Part shown: in pieces, positions 11,631 to 19,498 of the stretch
Position numbering within the stretch: position 1 is the stretch's first letter
How the letters are laid out: each line of letters begins with the position of its first letter
Source of the DNA: a bacterium
GTDB lineage: Bacteria > Bacillota_I > Bacilli_A > Izemoplasmatales > Hujiaoplasmataceae
Direction of reading: 5' to 3'
Length of the DNA: 64,000 bases
NCBI GenBank assembly: GCA_030684695.1
Contig: JAUXXX010000035.1
Coordinates: forward strand, 1-64,000
The notes under the pieces: generated by a model
Databases searched by the model: none
Seen by the model: only the letters and a program-made list of their open reading frames with translations
Told to the model about the DNA's origin: nothing
Program-made: the position numbers and the translations under genes

Positions 11631-12553
11631 TTTTAACAGAATTATTGATTATCGGTTGTGGACCAGCGGGTATGATGGCCGCAATCTATGCCAAACGTGC
11701 CAATAAAAAAGTGATTATTATCGAAAAAAGTAGTCCAGGTGGTCGTGTTCGTTCCACATATCAAGTCGAAAACTACCTTGGATTTGGTCGAGTGAACGCA
11801 GAAGAACTTGTAAATAATATGGTTACTCATTTGAAGCAATTAGGAATTGATGATGATTTCGGAAGTTGTCAACAAGTAACTATCTTGAACAATCGCTTTT
11901 ACGTCAAAACAGAAGATCAAGAATATCTTGCGGATGCTGTTATCGTAGCATCTGGAACTAGACCCAAACCGATTGGTTGTCTCAATGAACAACCATTGCT
12001 TTCAAGAGGCGTGTCTTACTGCGCTATTTGCGATGGAATCTTTTATGAGAACATGCCTGTTTTAGTGGTTGGAGGAGGCGATTCTGCACTCGAAGAAGCT
12101 CTCTATTTGGCGAATGTTTGTTCTAAAGTGGATGTCGTTCATGATTTAGCGGCATTTACTGCTTCTCAAGGTGTTGTTCAAAAAGTCTTGAATCACCCTA
12201 AAATTACTGTAAGGCCACATACCATTGTGAAGGAATTTATTGGTAAATCAGTATTAGAAGGTGCACTACTCGAAAATATCCAGACGCACACATCTTATAG
12301 CGTTGCAGTAAATGGAGCGTTTATTTATGTAGGCAATCAACCTGAGACAGCTTTTTTATCTCATTTGAGTGTCACAGATGAACAAGGTTATATTGTAGTT
12401 GGTACAGAGATGTCAACATGTGTTCCAGGATTATTCGCTGCCGGGGATGTAACAAAAAAAGATTATCGGTTGATTGCCACAGCCATTAGTGATGGAGCGA
12501 TTGCGGCATTGTCGGCTGTGAAGTATCTAGATGGGATTTTGAACAAGGGGTGA
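11627..12553 (+). CDS. trxB: thioredoxin reductase-like flavoprotein lacking the NADPH HRR motif
   Basis: FAD-dependent disulfide reductase of the TrxB family. It has an FAD-binding GCGPAG near residue 11, redox-active C132-A-I-C135-D-G, a second dinucleotide fold GGGDSALEEA near residue 158 and the C-terminal FAD motif GLFAAGDVT. In canonical NADPH-dependent TrxB the second fold is followed by HRRxxFRA, which binds the NADPH phosphate. Here the equivalent stretch reads VVHDLAAFTAS, with both arginines absent. This suggests NADH, ferredoxin or another donor, or an altered role. It starts by ATGA overlap with lgt and is 4 nt before whiA. Confidence 0.88.
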   Translation: MILTELLIIGCGPAGMMAAIYAKRANKKVIIIEKSSPGGRVRSTYQVENYLGFGRVNAEELVNNMVTHLKQLGIDDDFGSCQQVTILNNRFYVKTEDQEYLADAVIVASGTRPKPIGCLNEQPLLSRGVSYCAICDGIFYENMPVLVVGGGDSALEEALYLANVCSKVDVVHDLAAFTASQGVVQKVLNHPKITVRPHTIVKEFIGKSVLEGALLENIQTHTSYSVAVNGAFIYVGNQPETAFLSHLSVTDEQGYIVVGTEMSTCVPGLFAAGDVTKKDYRLIATAISDGAIAALSAVKYLDGILNKG

Positions 12554-12557
12554 AGTC

Positions 12558-13505
12558 ATGTCTTATTCGAGCGAAGTCAAAAATGAGTTGGCTTCCATAC
12601 GCAATTTTCAGTGTTGTTCAAAGGCGGAACTATCCGCTCTTTTGCACATAGGAGGAAGCGTTGAATTAAGTCGTGAAGGGATGGCATTATCGTTTCAAAC
12701 AGCGAACAATGCCGTTATCCGTAAGTTTATGAAACTTGTGAAGGAACTATATAACATTGAACTTACGTTGATTTCTAAAAAGCAGTTAAATCTTCAAAAG
12801 AATGATTTATTTGTCGTAAAAATCCGAGATCGTGTTGAAGAAATGATGGAAGATTTATCTCTTGTAAATAAGAATGCGCTCTTCTTTCATGATTTGGACG
12901 AAGCCATTGTAAAAAAAGAGTGCTGTAAAAAATCCTATTTACGGGGTGCTTTTTTAGCTGGAGGATCCATCAATAGCCCAGAAACATCGAGTTATCATCT
13001 TGAAATTCAAACATTTTCAATCAAGCAAGCCCATGTTTTACAGAACATAGCCAATCAATTTGGGTTAAATGCTAAAGTAGCACAGAACAAACGAGGACAC
13101 ATTACATATCTAAAAGAAGCCGAACGCATTAGTGACTTCTTACGGGTAACTGGTGCAACAAATCAGTTGTTTGAATACGAAGATTCGCGTATCAAGAGGG
13201 ATTTCAAGAATTCGATTAATCGAGTAATCAACTGTGATATAGCTAATGAGCGAAAAGCATTGATTGCGGCTGCCGAACAATTAGCATTGATTGAAGTGAT
13301 AGAAGCACATCATGTTACGAAGCTTCCTAGAAGCATCGAAGAGGCAATCTTTTTGAGAAAAACATACCCAGAAGCGACACTGTTAGAACTATCCTATGTT
13401 TCTGCGGAGCATTATCCTGATATGATATCGAAATCGGCACTCAATCATCGCTTTCGAGCTATCAAAGAGTTAGCAAATCAAATAAAGTCTGGTGATCTAC
13501 AATGA
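12558..13505 (+). CDS. whiA: DNA-binding protein WhiA
   Basis: WhiA homologue: an N-terminal degenerate LAGLIDADG homing-endonuclease-like domain joined to a C-terminal helix-turn-helix. In Bacillota it influences cell division and chromosome segregation. The start MSYSSEVKNELASI and the C-terminal LSYVSAEHYPDMISKSALNHR-type HTH are typical, and 315 residues is the normal length. In B. subtilis whiA follows rapZ and mgfK (yvcJ-yvcK); here it directly follows trxB, and neither partner is present. It overlaps acpS by 4 nt. Confidence 0.95.
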   Translation: MSYSSEVKNELASIRNFQCCSKAELSALLHIGGSVELSREGMALSFQTANNAVIRKFMKLVKELYNIELTLISKKQLNLQKNDLFVVKIRDRVEEMMEDLSLVNKNALFFHDLDEAIVKKECCKKSYLRGAFLAGGSINSPETSSYHLEIQTFSIKQAHVLQNIANQFGLNAKVAQNKRGHITYLKEAERISDFLRVTGATNQLFEYEDSRIKRDFKNSINRVINCDIANERKALIAAAEQLALIEVIEAHHVTKLPRSIEEAIFLRKTYPEATLLELSYVSAEHYPDMISKSALNHRFRAIKELANQIKSGDLQ

Positions 13506-13849
13506 TATGCGGAATTGGTACAGATATTGTTCAAATTAGTCGATTAAAGGACACATTAATTCATAAAATACTGACACGAAAAGAAATCGAACTTTATAAT
13601 TCCTTTCAAAGTAGTGATCGAAAAAAAGAGTTTTATGCAGGGAGATTCGCTGCGAAAGAAGCAATCATTAAAGCAATTACATCTCCAGAATTGATTGTTT
13701 CATTTCAAGACATCACGATTTTGCCAGACATTCATGGCAAACCAATCGTAGATTGTCAAAAAGCCAAAGGGGTTCAGCTATTGTTGTCGATATCTCATGA
13801 AAGAGACTATGCGGTAGCTTTTTGTGTATGTGAGACTCTGAATTTGTGA
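13502..13849 (+). CDS. acpS: holo-[acyl-carrier-protein] synthase
   Basis: Transfers the phosphopantetheine arm of CoA to a serine of acyl carrier protein, enabling fatty-acid synthesis. The AcpS motifs MICGIGTDIV at the N-terminus and FYAGRFAAKEAIIKA near residue 40 supply the Mg-binding Asp and Glu; LLLSISHERDYAVAF is the conserved C-terminal segment. At 115 residues it is full length. ATGA overlap with whiA; last gene of the run. Confidence 0.95.
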   Translation: MICGIGTDIVQISRLKDTLIHKILTRKEIELYNSFQSSDRKKEFYAGRFAAKEAIIKAITSPELIVSFQDITILPDIHGKPIVDCQKAKGVQLLLSISHERDYAVAFCVCETLNL

Positions 13850-13875
13850 TGTTTGTTTGAACAAGGAAAAATTGC

Positions 13876-13904
13876 TTGCAAAAGAATCAAAAATTGAGTA
13901 AAAT
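13876..13904 (+). promoter_or_regulatory. sigma-A-type promoter for the thioredoxin-fold gene
   Basis: TTGCAA and TAAAAT separated by exactly 17 nt, 20 nt before the ATG. Confidence 0.8.
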
Positions 13905-13924
13905 GATACTACTGAGGTGAAAAT

Positions 13925-14446
13925 ATGGCTACATATGCAAAAGGATTCAAGAAACAAACAGGGGAACAAATTTTACTCAAAACCATCGTTGGAATTATCG
14001 TTACAGTTATGGCAATTGTTCTTGCGGTATTCTTATATGATGTGATTACAAACGAACCAAACTATTCCGATTTTACAGCGATTACCAAGTATGATCAAAT
14101 CTTGACACAAAAAAATGCTGCTAACACACAACTACAAGATTATTTAGTGTACTTCTATCAAGATTCTTGCGTTGCTTGTAACGATGTAAAAGCAGAAGCA
14201 CTACAACTTGTTCGCGACATCGAAAAGATGGGAATTAAAGTATTCTTTGTGAATACAGCATCAATTACTGAAACAACTACAGGCGATCGTCAAGCATTTA
14301 TCAATGCAATTGGGGAATCCAATCTTTCTACCCCAATGATTGTGGCAGTGGCAGATGGTGTATTTCATCAAACATACATCGGTGTAGGACCAGTCAAATC
14401 TGTACTTACCGCTGTAAAAGCCGACACATTCGCACCATTTAATTAA
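13925..14446 (+). CDS. membrane-anchored thioredoxin-fold protein
   Basis: A 173-residue protein with one N-terminal transmembrane anchor (about residues 20-42) and an extracytoplasmic domain that begins with a short helix and then reads DYLVYFYQDSCVACNDVK. The CVAC is a CxxC redox motif placed after a beta strand as in thioredoxins, and the cis-Pro region is probably STPMIVAV. It is likely a surface thiol-disulfide oxidoreductase or a bacteriocin-transport-accessory-like protein. It has its own promoter and terminator, so it is monocistronic. Ribosome binding site GAGGTGA. Confidence 0.8.
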   Translation: MATYAKGFKKQTGEQILLKTIVGIIVTVMAIVLAVFLYDVITNEPNYSDFTAITKYDQILTQKNAANTQLQDYLVYFYQDSCVACNDVKAEALQLVRDIEKMGIKVFFVNTASITETTTGDRQAFINAIGESNLSTPMIVAVADGVFHQTYIGVGPVKSVLTAVKADTFAPFN

Positions 14447-14452
14447 ACAACG

Positions 14453-14474
14453 AAAACCCGAAAGGGTTTTTTTT
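14453..14474 (+). terminator. terminator after thioredoxin-fold gene
   Basis: AAAACCC/GGGTTTT stem with GAAA tetraloop and eight T. Confidence 0.9.
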
Positions 14475-14540
14475 GTTTCTACGGGTGAAGTTTTGGCCCA
14501 AATATGATATAGTTAAGGTAACTTTTTTAGAGGAGAGACT

Positions 14541-16721
14541 ATGGAATATATTAATCAAGAACTAATACAAAAAGTAGCAGCGAATCAAAATATCTCGATT
14601 TCTCAAGTACAAACGGTACTTGATTTATTGAGCGAAGACAATACCGTTCCATTCATTGCACGGTATCGGAAAGAGGCCACTGGTTCTTTGGATGAGGAAC
14701 AAATTCGAGCCATCGAAAAAGAATATGAATATGGCAAGAGTTTGCAAAAACGAAAAGAAGACATTGCAAGGTTGATTGATGAAAAAGGCATGTTAACAGA
14801 GGAACTGAAACAAAAAATTGCGGAAGCAATGAAGTTAGTTGATTTAGAAGATATTTATCGTCCATACAAAGAAAAAAAGAAAACAAAAGCTACCGAAGCC
14901 ATTGCCAAAGGGTTAGAACCACTTGCCAAATGGATGATGACTTTTCCGTTTAAGGGTGATTTAGTTCAGGCGGCTACTCCATTTCTAAGTGAACAAGTAG
15001 CATCCATTGAAGAGGCATATACAGGTGCCAAATATATCATTGCGGAACAAATCTCGGATAACGCAGCGTATCGTAAATGGATACGGGAGTTTACCATGCG
15101 TTCAGGCAAATTGGTCGCAAAAAAGAAAAAAGATGCACAAGATGAATACCTAACCTATCAAAATTATTATGAGTACGAAGAACCACTCAAACAAATCAAA
15201 TTACATCGTATTTTAGCCATCAATCGTGCAGAGAAAGAAAAAGTGATTACCGTTTCAGTTCAAGTAGATACCGAACAAATATTACAGTTCCTTGAACGTC
15301 AAGTAATCGGTAATATATCATCGATTGTAAACCCCATGATTCAAGAAGCCATTGCAGATGGATACAAGCGGTTGATTGAAGGAGCGATTGAACGTGAAAT
15401 CCGTAGCGATTATACCGATCGTGCCGAAGATCAAGCGATTCATATCTTCTCCGAAAACTTGCAATCTTTACTACTTCAACCACCAATGAAAGGGAAAATG
15501 GTGCTAGGAGTTGACCCAGCATTTCGAACTGGTTGTAAAATGGCAGTGATTGACACATTTGGCAAATACATTGCTAAAGATGTCATATATCCCCATGAGG
15601 CATACATTGGCGGACACGTTAGTGAGCGCCAACTTCAAGAATCCACCTATAAACTTAAGAAAATGATTCAAGATCACTTGATTGAAATCATTGCGATAGG
15701 AAATGGAACCGCTTCTCGTGAAACCGAGAGCTTTATCGTCAAAGTACTCAAGGAATTGGATCGCCCTGTTTATTATGTGATTGTCAACGAAGCAGGAGCC
15801 TCTGTTTATTCCGCTTCTGACTTAGCAAGAGAAGAGTTCCCAGAGTTACAAGTCGAAGAACGCAGTGCTGTTAGCATTGCAAGACGGATGCAAGATCCTT
15901 TATCCGAACTCGTTAAGATTGATCCCAAAGCCATCGGCGTTGGTCAATATCAACATGACGTTAGTCAAAAGAAACTAACAGAATCACTTGATTTTGTGGT
16001 TTCAACAGCAGTGAATAAAGTAGGAGTGAATGTTAATACGGCTTCCGTATCATTATTAAAGTTTATTTCGGGATTATCAGACAGTGTTGCTCAAAACGTA
16101 GTCAAACACCGAGAAGTGAATGGGCCTTTTAAATCGAGAAAAGAAATCTTAAAGGTCGCAAAATTAGGACCAAAAATCTTTGAACAAGCCGTTGGATTTT
16201 TACGGATTCCGGATTCGAAAAACCCACTGGATAAAACACCCATTCATCCAGAAAGCTATGATACTGCTTTGCGGGTGTTAGATTATTTACAAATCCCCGC
16301 TCAAGAAATTGGGTCTGAAGTATGTAAACAAAAGATTGAGTTAGTAGATCGCAAAAAAATGGCTCAAACGCTTGAACTAAAAGAAATTACCTTATCGGAC
16401 TTGCTCGATGCCTTTGCATCTCCAATGAGAGACCCACGGGACCAATTTCCACAACCCATTTTAAAAAGTGAGTTGTTAAAATTAGAAGATATGCAAGTGG
16501 GTACCGAATTGCAAGGAACGGTACGCAATGTTGTTGATTTTGGTTGTTTCGTAGACTGCGGCATTAAAGAAGCTGGATTGGTTCATATCTCAAAAATGAG
16601 TGATAAATTTATCAAGCATCCCATGGAAGTAGTCAGTGTTGGTCAAATTGTAAAAGTATGGGTCATAGGCGTCGATATTGCCAGAAAACGTCTTCAATTG
16701 ACGATGATACCACCAAAGTAA
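14541..16721 (+). CDS. tex: Tex transcription accessory RNA-binding protein
   Basis: Conserved nucleic-acid-binding protein of the Tex/Spt6 family (726 residues). It has an N-terminal helical region, a YqgF-like RNase H fold (VLGVDPAFRTGCKMAVID near residue 325), helix-hairpin-helix repeats (KVGVNVNTASVSLLKFI) and a C-terminal S1 RNA-binding domain (GTELQGTVRNVVDFGCFVD). The start is fixed by AGAGGAGAGACT directly upstream of the ATG. It stands alone between a terminator and a GGDEF gene. Confidence 0.96.
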   Translation: MEYINQELIQKVAANQNISISQVQTVLDLLSEDNTVPFIARYRKEATGSLDEEQIRAIEKEYEYGKSLQKRKEDIARLIDEKGMLTEELKQKIAEAMKLVDLEDIYRPYKEKKKTKATEAIAKGLEPLAKWMMTFPFKGDLVQAATPFLSEQVASIEEAYTGAKYIIAEQISDNAAYRKWIREFTMRSGKLVAKKKKDAQDEYLTYQNYYEYEEPLKQIKLHRILAINRAEKEKVITVSVQVDTEQILQFLERQVIGNISSIVNPMIQEAIADGYKRLIEGAIEREIRSDYTDRAEDQAIHIFSENLQSLLLQPPMKGKMVLGVDPAFRTGCKMAVIDTFGKYIAKDVIYPHEAYIGGHVSERQLQESTYKLKKMIQDHLIEIIAIGNGTASRETESFIVKVLKELDRPVYYVIVNEAGASVYSASDLAREEFPELQVEERSAVSIARRMQDPLSELVKIDPKAIGVGQYQHDVSQKKLTESLDFVVSTAVNKVGVNVNTASVSLLKFISGLSDSVAQNVVKHREVNGPFKSRKEILKVAKLGPKIFEQAVGFLRIPDSKNPLDKTPIHPESYDTALRVLDYLQIPAQEIGSEVCKQKIELVDRKKMAQTLELKEITLSDLLDAFASPMRDPRDQFPQPILKSELLKLEDMQVGTELQGTVRNVVDFGCFVDCGIKEAGLVHISKMSDKFIKHPMEVVSVGQIVKVWVIGVDIARKRLQLTMIPPK

Positions 16722-16762
16722 TTAAGCAAGTCAAGTAACTTTCCCATTGAGGAGGTTGTCGT

Positions 16763-18325
16763 ATGCGTTATGATTTTATTGTATCGGCTATCTTTTTTGC
16801 ACTTTCTTCTGTGATGGGTATTTTAGCAATCATTTTGTTTTTTCGAAAAGAACGAATGGGTGCGATTAAACTATATAGCGCACTATCTTTTTTGTGTGCG
16901 CTTTATTTATTAGGCGAAGGAATCTATTTACTAGCAGATACAGAAACAGTCATGATGCGTTTGATGCATCTGCAATACATGATTATTCCGTTTTCGGCTG
17001 TGCTTTGGTTTTGGATTGCTTATCAATTCACCCATCCACTTGTGAAGATTCCTAAGTGGCTCATTATATTGCCTCCAGTTACCTCTTCATTGTTTGTCAT
17101 TTCAAATCTTTTCTATTCCATTCCTTTTGTGGGAGCACTACAAGCATTATTTTTTCAAGACCATCAGTTAGTGAATCACCCAGGAGTTTCAGAAGGATAT
17201 AATACGCTTGTATTTGATAAAGGAATCATGTATTACTTGATGATTGTATCAATGTCTTTTTTTGGATTTATCTCTTTTGTTCAGTACCATTCCTTACGAC
17301 AACATGTTAATAAAGCAACTAGTTACAAAGGTCTTTTTTTATCAATTTTCAGTATCGCAGTTACGCTTTTTATCATTTATGGTCTAGCATCTTCACAAAC
17401 ACAACTCTTTGATTTTTCTGCATTTGTACTGAGTGGTTTTACTTTACTCGCTTTCTTTGTATCCTATCGACAAGAAATGTTTGACTTGGTCCCAAAAGCG
17501 TACAAAATGGCGTTCGAAAACGAGCAAGTTCCATTACTTATTGTTGATAAAACATACACAATTATTAGAGCAAATCTTGCGACTAAAAGCATTTTTCCAA
17601 CTCACTTTAGGGAAAATGAACCGACACATTTGGCTGATTTGTTTAAAGAATCACCAACATTATATAAGGAATTAATCAACAATCGCTCACTGGAATACGA
17701 AATCAACAATCGACAATTTTTTGATGTAAAGTTGAAAGAATTACACATTCGTGATACCAGATTACTAGGGTATTTGATTTCTATGCAAGATATAACGCAC
17801 CACAAAATTGCACTGAAGAGAATGGAAAATATCGCTTCCATCGATGAGTTAACCAACATTTACAATCGACGTTATTTCTTTAAAGAGGCAACTCGCTTGT
17901 TTGATGAAGCAGTAAGCAAACATCAAATAATGTCCATCATAATGTTTGATTTGGATCATTTCAAAGATGTGAATGATATTTATGGACATCAAGCTGGGGA
18001 CTATGTTCTTGAAGAAATGGCTAGACAATTTTCTTTGATACTAGATCCTAGCGATGTGTTTGCCCGATATGGAGGCGAGGAATTTATCATTTATCGTCCC
18101 TCTAAAAACGTATCTGATTCCAAGTTGTTAGCAACAAAATTGTGTCAATATTTACATGATTATGAATTTCATTTTCAAAATAGAGCAATGAAGGTTTCTG
18201 CATCATTTGGGGTATCAGGAACAAGTAAAGTGATTGATAATTCACTAGAGCAATACATAAAAATTGCCGATGTAGCATTGTATAAAGCAAAAACAAAGGG
18301 AAAAAATCGAGTTGAGTGCGGATAA
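16763..18325 (+). CDS. 7TM-PAS-GGDEF diguanylate cyclase
   Basis: A 520-residue membrane protein predicted to make cyclic di-GMP. Seven hydrophobic helices over residues 1-235 match the N-terminal 7TM region found in histidine kinases, then a PAS-like sensor (about residues 250-350) and a GGDEF domain with FDLDHFKDVNDIYGHQAGD and the active-site variant GGEEF (RYGGEEFII). An RxxD inhibitory site is not obvious. Strong ribosome binding site GAGGAGG. No EAL or PilZ partner is in the window, so the signalling target is unknown. Confidence 0.92.
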   Translation: MRYDFIVSAIFFALSSVMGILAIILFFRKERMGAIKLYSALSFLCALYLLGEGIYLLADTETVMMRLMHLQYMIIPFSAVLWFWIAYQFTHPLVKIPKWLIILPPVTSSLFVISNLFYSIPFVGALQALFFQDHQLVNHPGVSEGYNTLVFDKGIMYYLMIVSMSFFGFISFVQYHSLRQHVNKATSYKGLFLSIFSIAVTLFIIYGLASSQTQLFDFSAFVLSGFTLLAFFVSYRQEMFDLVPKAYKMAFENEQVPLLIVDKTYTIIRANLATKSIFPTHFRENEPTHLADLFKESPTLYKELINNRSLEYEINNRQFFDVKLKELHIRDTRLLGYLISMQDITHHKIALKRMENIASIDELTNIYNRRYFFKEATRLFDEAVSKHQIMSIIMFDLDHFKDVNDIYGHQAGDYVLEEMARQFSLILDPSDVFARYGGEEFIIYRPSKNVSDSKLLATKLCQYLHDYEFHFQNRAMKVSASFGVSGTSKVIDNSLEQYIKIADVALYKAKTKGKNRVECG

Positions 18326-18360
18326 ATTCCATCTATACGTTTCATTTTAATAATTTGTAT

Positions 18361-18366
18361 TATAAT
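18361..18366 (+). promoter_or_regulatory. -10 box before membrane gene 18411
   Basis: TATAAT with no convincing -35 at the expected distance; 45 nt before the ATG. Confidence 0.4.
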
Positions 18367-18380
18367 ATAAATAGAAACAA

Positions 18381-18397
18381 CGAAGTGATACACTTCG
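18381..18397 (+). promoter_or_regulatory. perfect hairpin just upstream of the ribosome binding site
   Basis: CGAAGTG-ATA-CACTTCG, a perfect 7-bp stem ending 3 nt before AGGAGGT. It may stabilise the mRNA 5' end or modulate initiation; it is not a terminator because no T run follows. Confidence 0.55.
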
Positions 18398-18410
18398 AAA
18401 AGGAGGTACT

Positions 18411-19079
18411 ATGGGAAAGATTAAATTTGGGTATGGTTGGGCTTTGAAGTTTTTACTAGCAGCCATTTTGATCGCGGCAGGAATTTTGCTTAAAGTGTAT
18501 GATGTTCAAGTGGTGTATGCCGCAACGGGGATGGCCATCGTCATGTATTCATTACTTCGTGTCGTACCATTGATGAAGACTTTAAGAAAAGAAGTACTAC
18601 GCACCATCAATTTGATTGAAATCATTTTCGATACAATCATGGGTGGAGTTATGATTTACGTAGCGTTTTCTGGAAACGCAACCGATGCTTTTTGGAAAGC
18701 GCTGTATGGCTATTTGTTAGCAGTATTCTTTTATGCAAGAGCAATTATCTACTTCACTTCAATGTACTATTTTGGTGAAAAATCTGAAGCTATGAAGTTT
18801 TGGTTCCATGTAGTATGTGTTACACTAGCTCCTACCATTTTTGTGTTAACCATTCTAGATAAAAGTATCATTGAAACATTAGGATGGATCGTATTATTCA
18901 TTTCCGTTTCAGGAGGCCTGTACTTAGGATATGATGGTTATGGGGGATATCGCAAATACCGTGAATCTTCAAAGAGGTTAAACGATGATAAACCAGTCCA
19001 AAAACAACCATTAGTGGAGAAGGAATTACCACGTCCTGTGAGTGAAGAGAAGGAAGAAAAACAAATTCCAGCAAGTTAA
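18411..19079 (+). CDS. polytopic membrane protein, unknown function
   Basis: A 222-residue protein with about six hydrophobic helices (around residues 10-28, 34-50, 67-84, 93-118, 128-146 and 150-168), followed by a charged Pro/Lys/Glu-rich cytoplasmic tail of some 45 residues (EKELPRPVSEEKEEKQIPAS). The ATG is preceded by AAAGGAGGTACT. No known family was recognised. It sits alone between the GGDEF gene and the tRNA-Ser genes. Confidence 0.75.
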   Translation: MGKIKFGYGWALKFLLAAILIAAGILLKVYDVQVVYAATGMAIVMYSLLRVVPLMKTLRKEVLRTINLIEIIFDTIMGGVMIYVAFSGNATDAFWKALYGYLLAVFFYARAIIYFTSMYYFGEKSEAMKFWFHVVCVTLAPTIFVLTILDKSIIETLGWIVLFISVSGGLYLGYDGYGGYRKYRESSKRLNDDKPVQKQPLVEKELPRPVSEEKEEKQIPAS

Positions 19080-19085
19080 ATTAAG

Positions 19086-19114
19086 TTGACAGTTTGGCCA
19101 AAATAAGGTATTAT
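19086..19114 (+). promoter_or_regulatory. consensus promoter for tRNA-Ser(GCT)
   Basis: TTGACA and TATTAT with a 17-nt spacer, 22 nt upstream of the tRNA. Confidence 0.88.
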
Positions 19115-19136
19115 TTAAGGGCTGACTGTCAAAAAT

Positions 19137-19227
19137 GGAGTAATACTCAAGCGGCCGAAGAGGCGCCCCTGCTAAGGGCGTAGGCCGGGTGACCGGCGCG
19201 AGAGTTCAAATCTCTCTTACTCCGCCA
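19137..19227 (+). tRNA. tRNA-Ser(GCT)
   Basis: Acceptor stem GGAGTAA/TTACTCC, discriminator G and encoded CCA. The anticodon arm CGCCC-CTGCTAA-GGGCG gives anticodon GCT (AGC/AGU codons). A long variable arm (GGCCGGGTGACCGG region) is typical of class II tRNA-Ser. Confidence 0.96.
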
Positions 19228-19240
19228 GTTTATAAGCGTA

Positions 19241-19268
19241 AAAGACGAGTGTTTGCTCGTCTTTTTTT
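19241..19268 (+). terminator. terminator after tRNA-Ser(GCT)
   Basis: Stem AAGACGAG/CTCGTCTT with TGTTTG loop and T run. Confidence 0.88.
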
Positions 19269-19269
19269 C

Positions 19270-19298
19270 TTGCATACTAATACATTTATTGGTATAAT
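19270..19298 (+). promoter_or_regulatory. promoter for tRNA-Ser(GGA)
   Basis: TTGCAT and TATAAT with a 17-nt spacer. Confidence 0.87.
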
Positions 19299-19314
19299 TG
19301 TCATGCAATTACTC

Positions 19315-19405
19315 GGAGGAGTACCCAAGTGGCTGAAGGGGCTGGCTTGGAAAGCTAGTAGGTCGTTAATCCGGCGCGGGGGTTCGAATCCCCCTTCCTC
19401 CGCCA
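19315..19405 (+). tRNA. tRNA-Ser(GGA)
   Basis: Acceptor GGAGGAG/TTCCTCC, discriminator G and encoded CCA. Anticodon arm CTGGC-TTGGAAA-GCTAG with anticodon GGA (UCC/UCU codons). Long variable arm. The accessory island begins 2 bp after the CCA. Confidence 0.96.
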
Positions 19406-19467
19406 TCTGGACTGTATAGGGTAAATACAACAGTCATTTTCGACAGTTGACCCTTTTAAAGAGAAGA

Positions 19468-19494
19468 ACCATCAAAAATGATGGTCTTTTTTTT
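19468..19494 (+). terminator. terminator inside the IS left end, reading + strand
   Basis: ACCATCA/TGATGGT stem followed by C and eight T. It can terminate tRNA-Ser(GGA) transcription, and it lies just beyond the convergent transposase stop. Confidence 0.82.
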
Positions 19495-19498
19495 CGCT

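Noticed and set aside
15247..15558. 103-codon minus-strand frame inside tex.
   Set aside because: Shadow of a well-supported gene; no start signals or domain.
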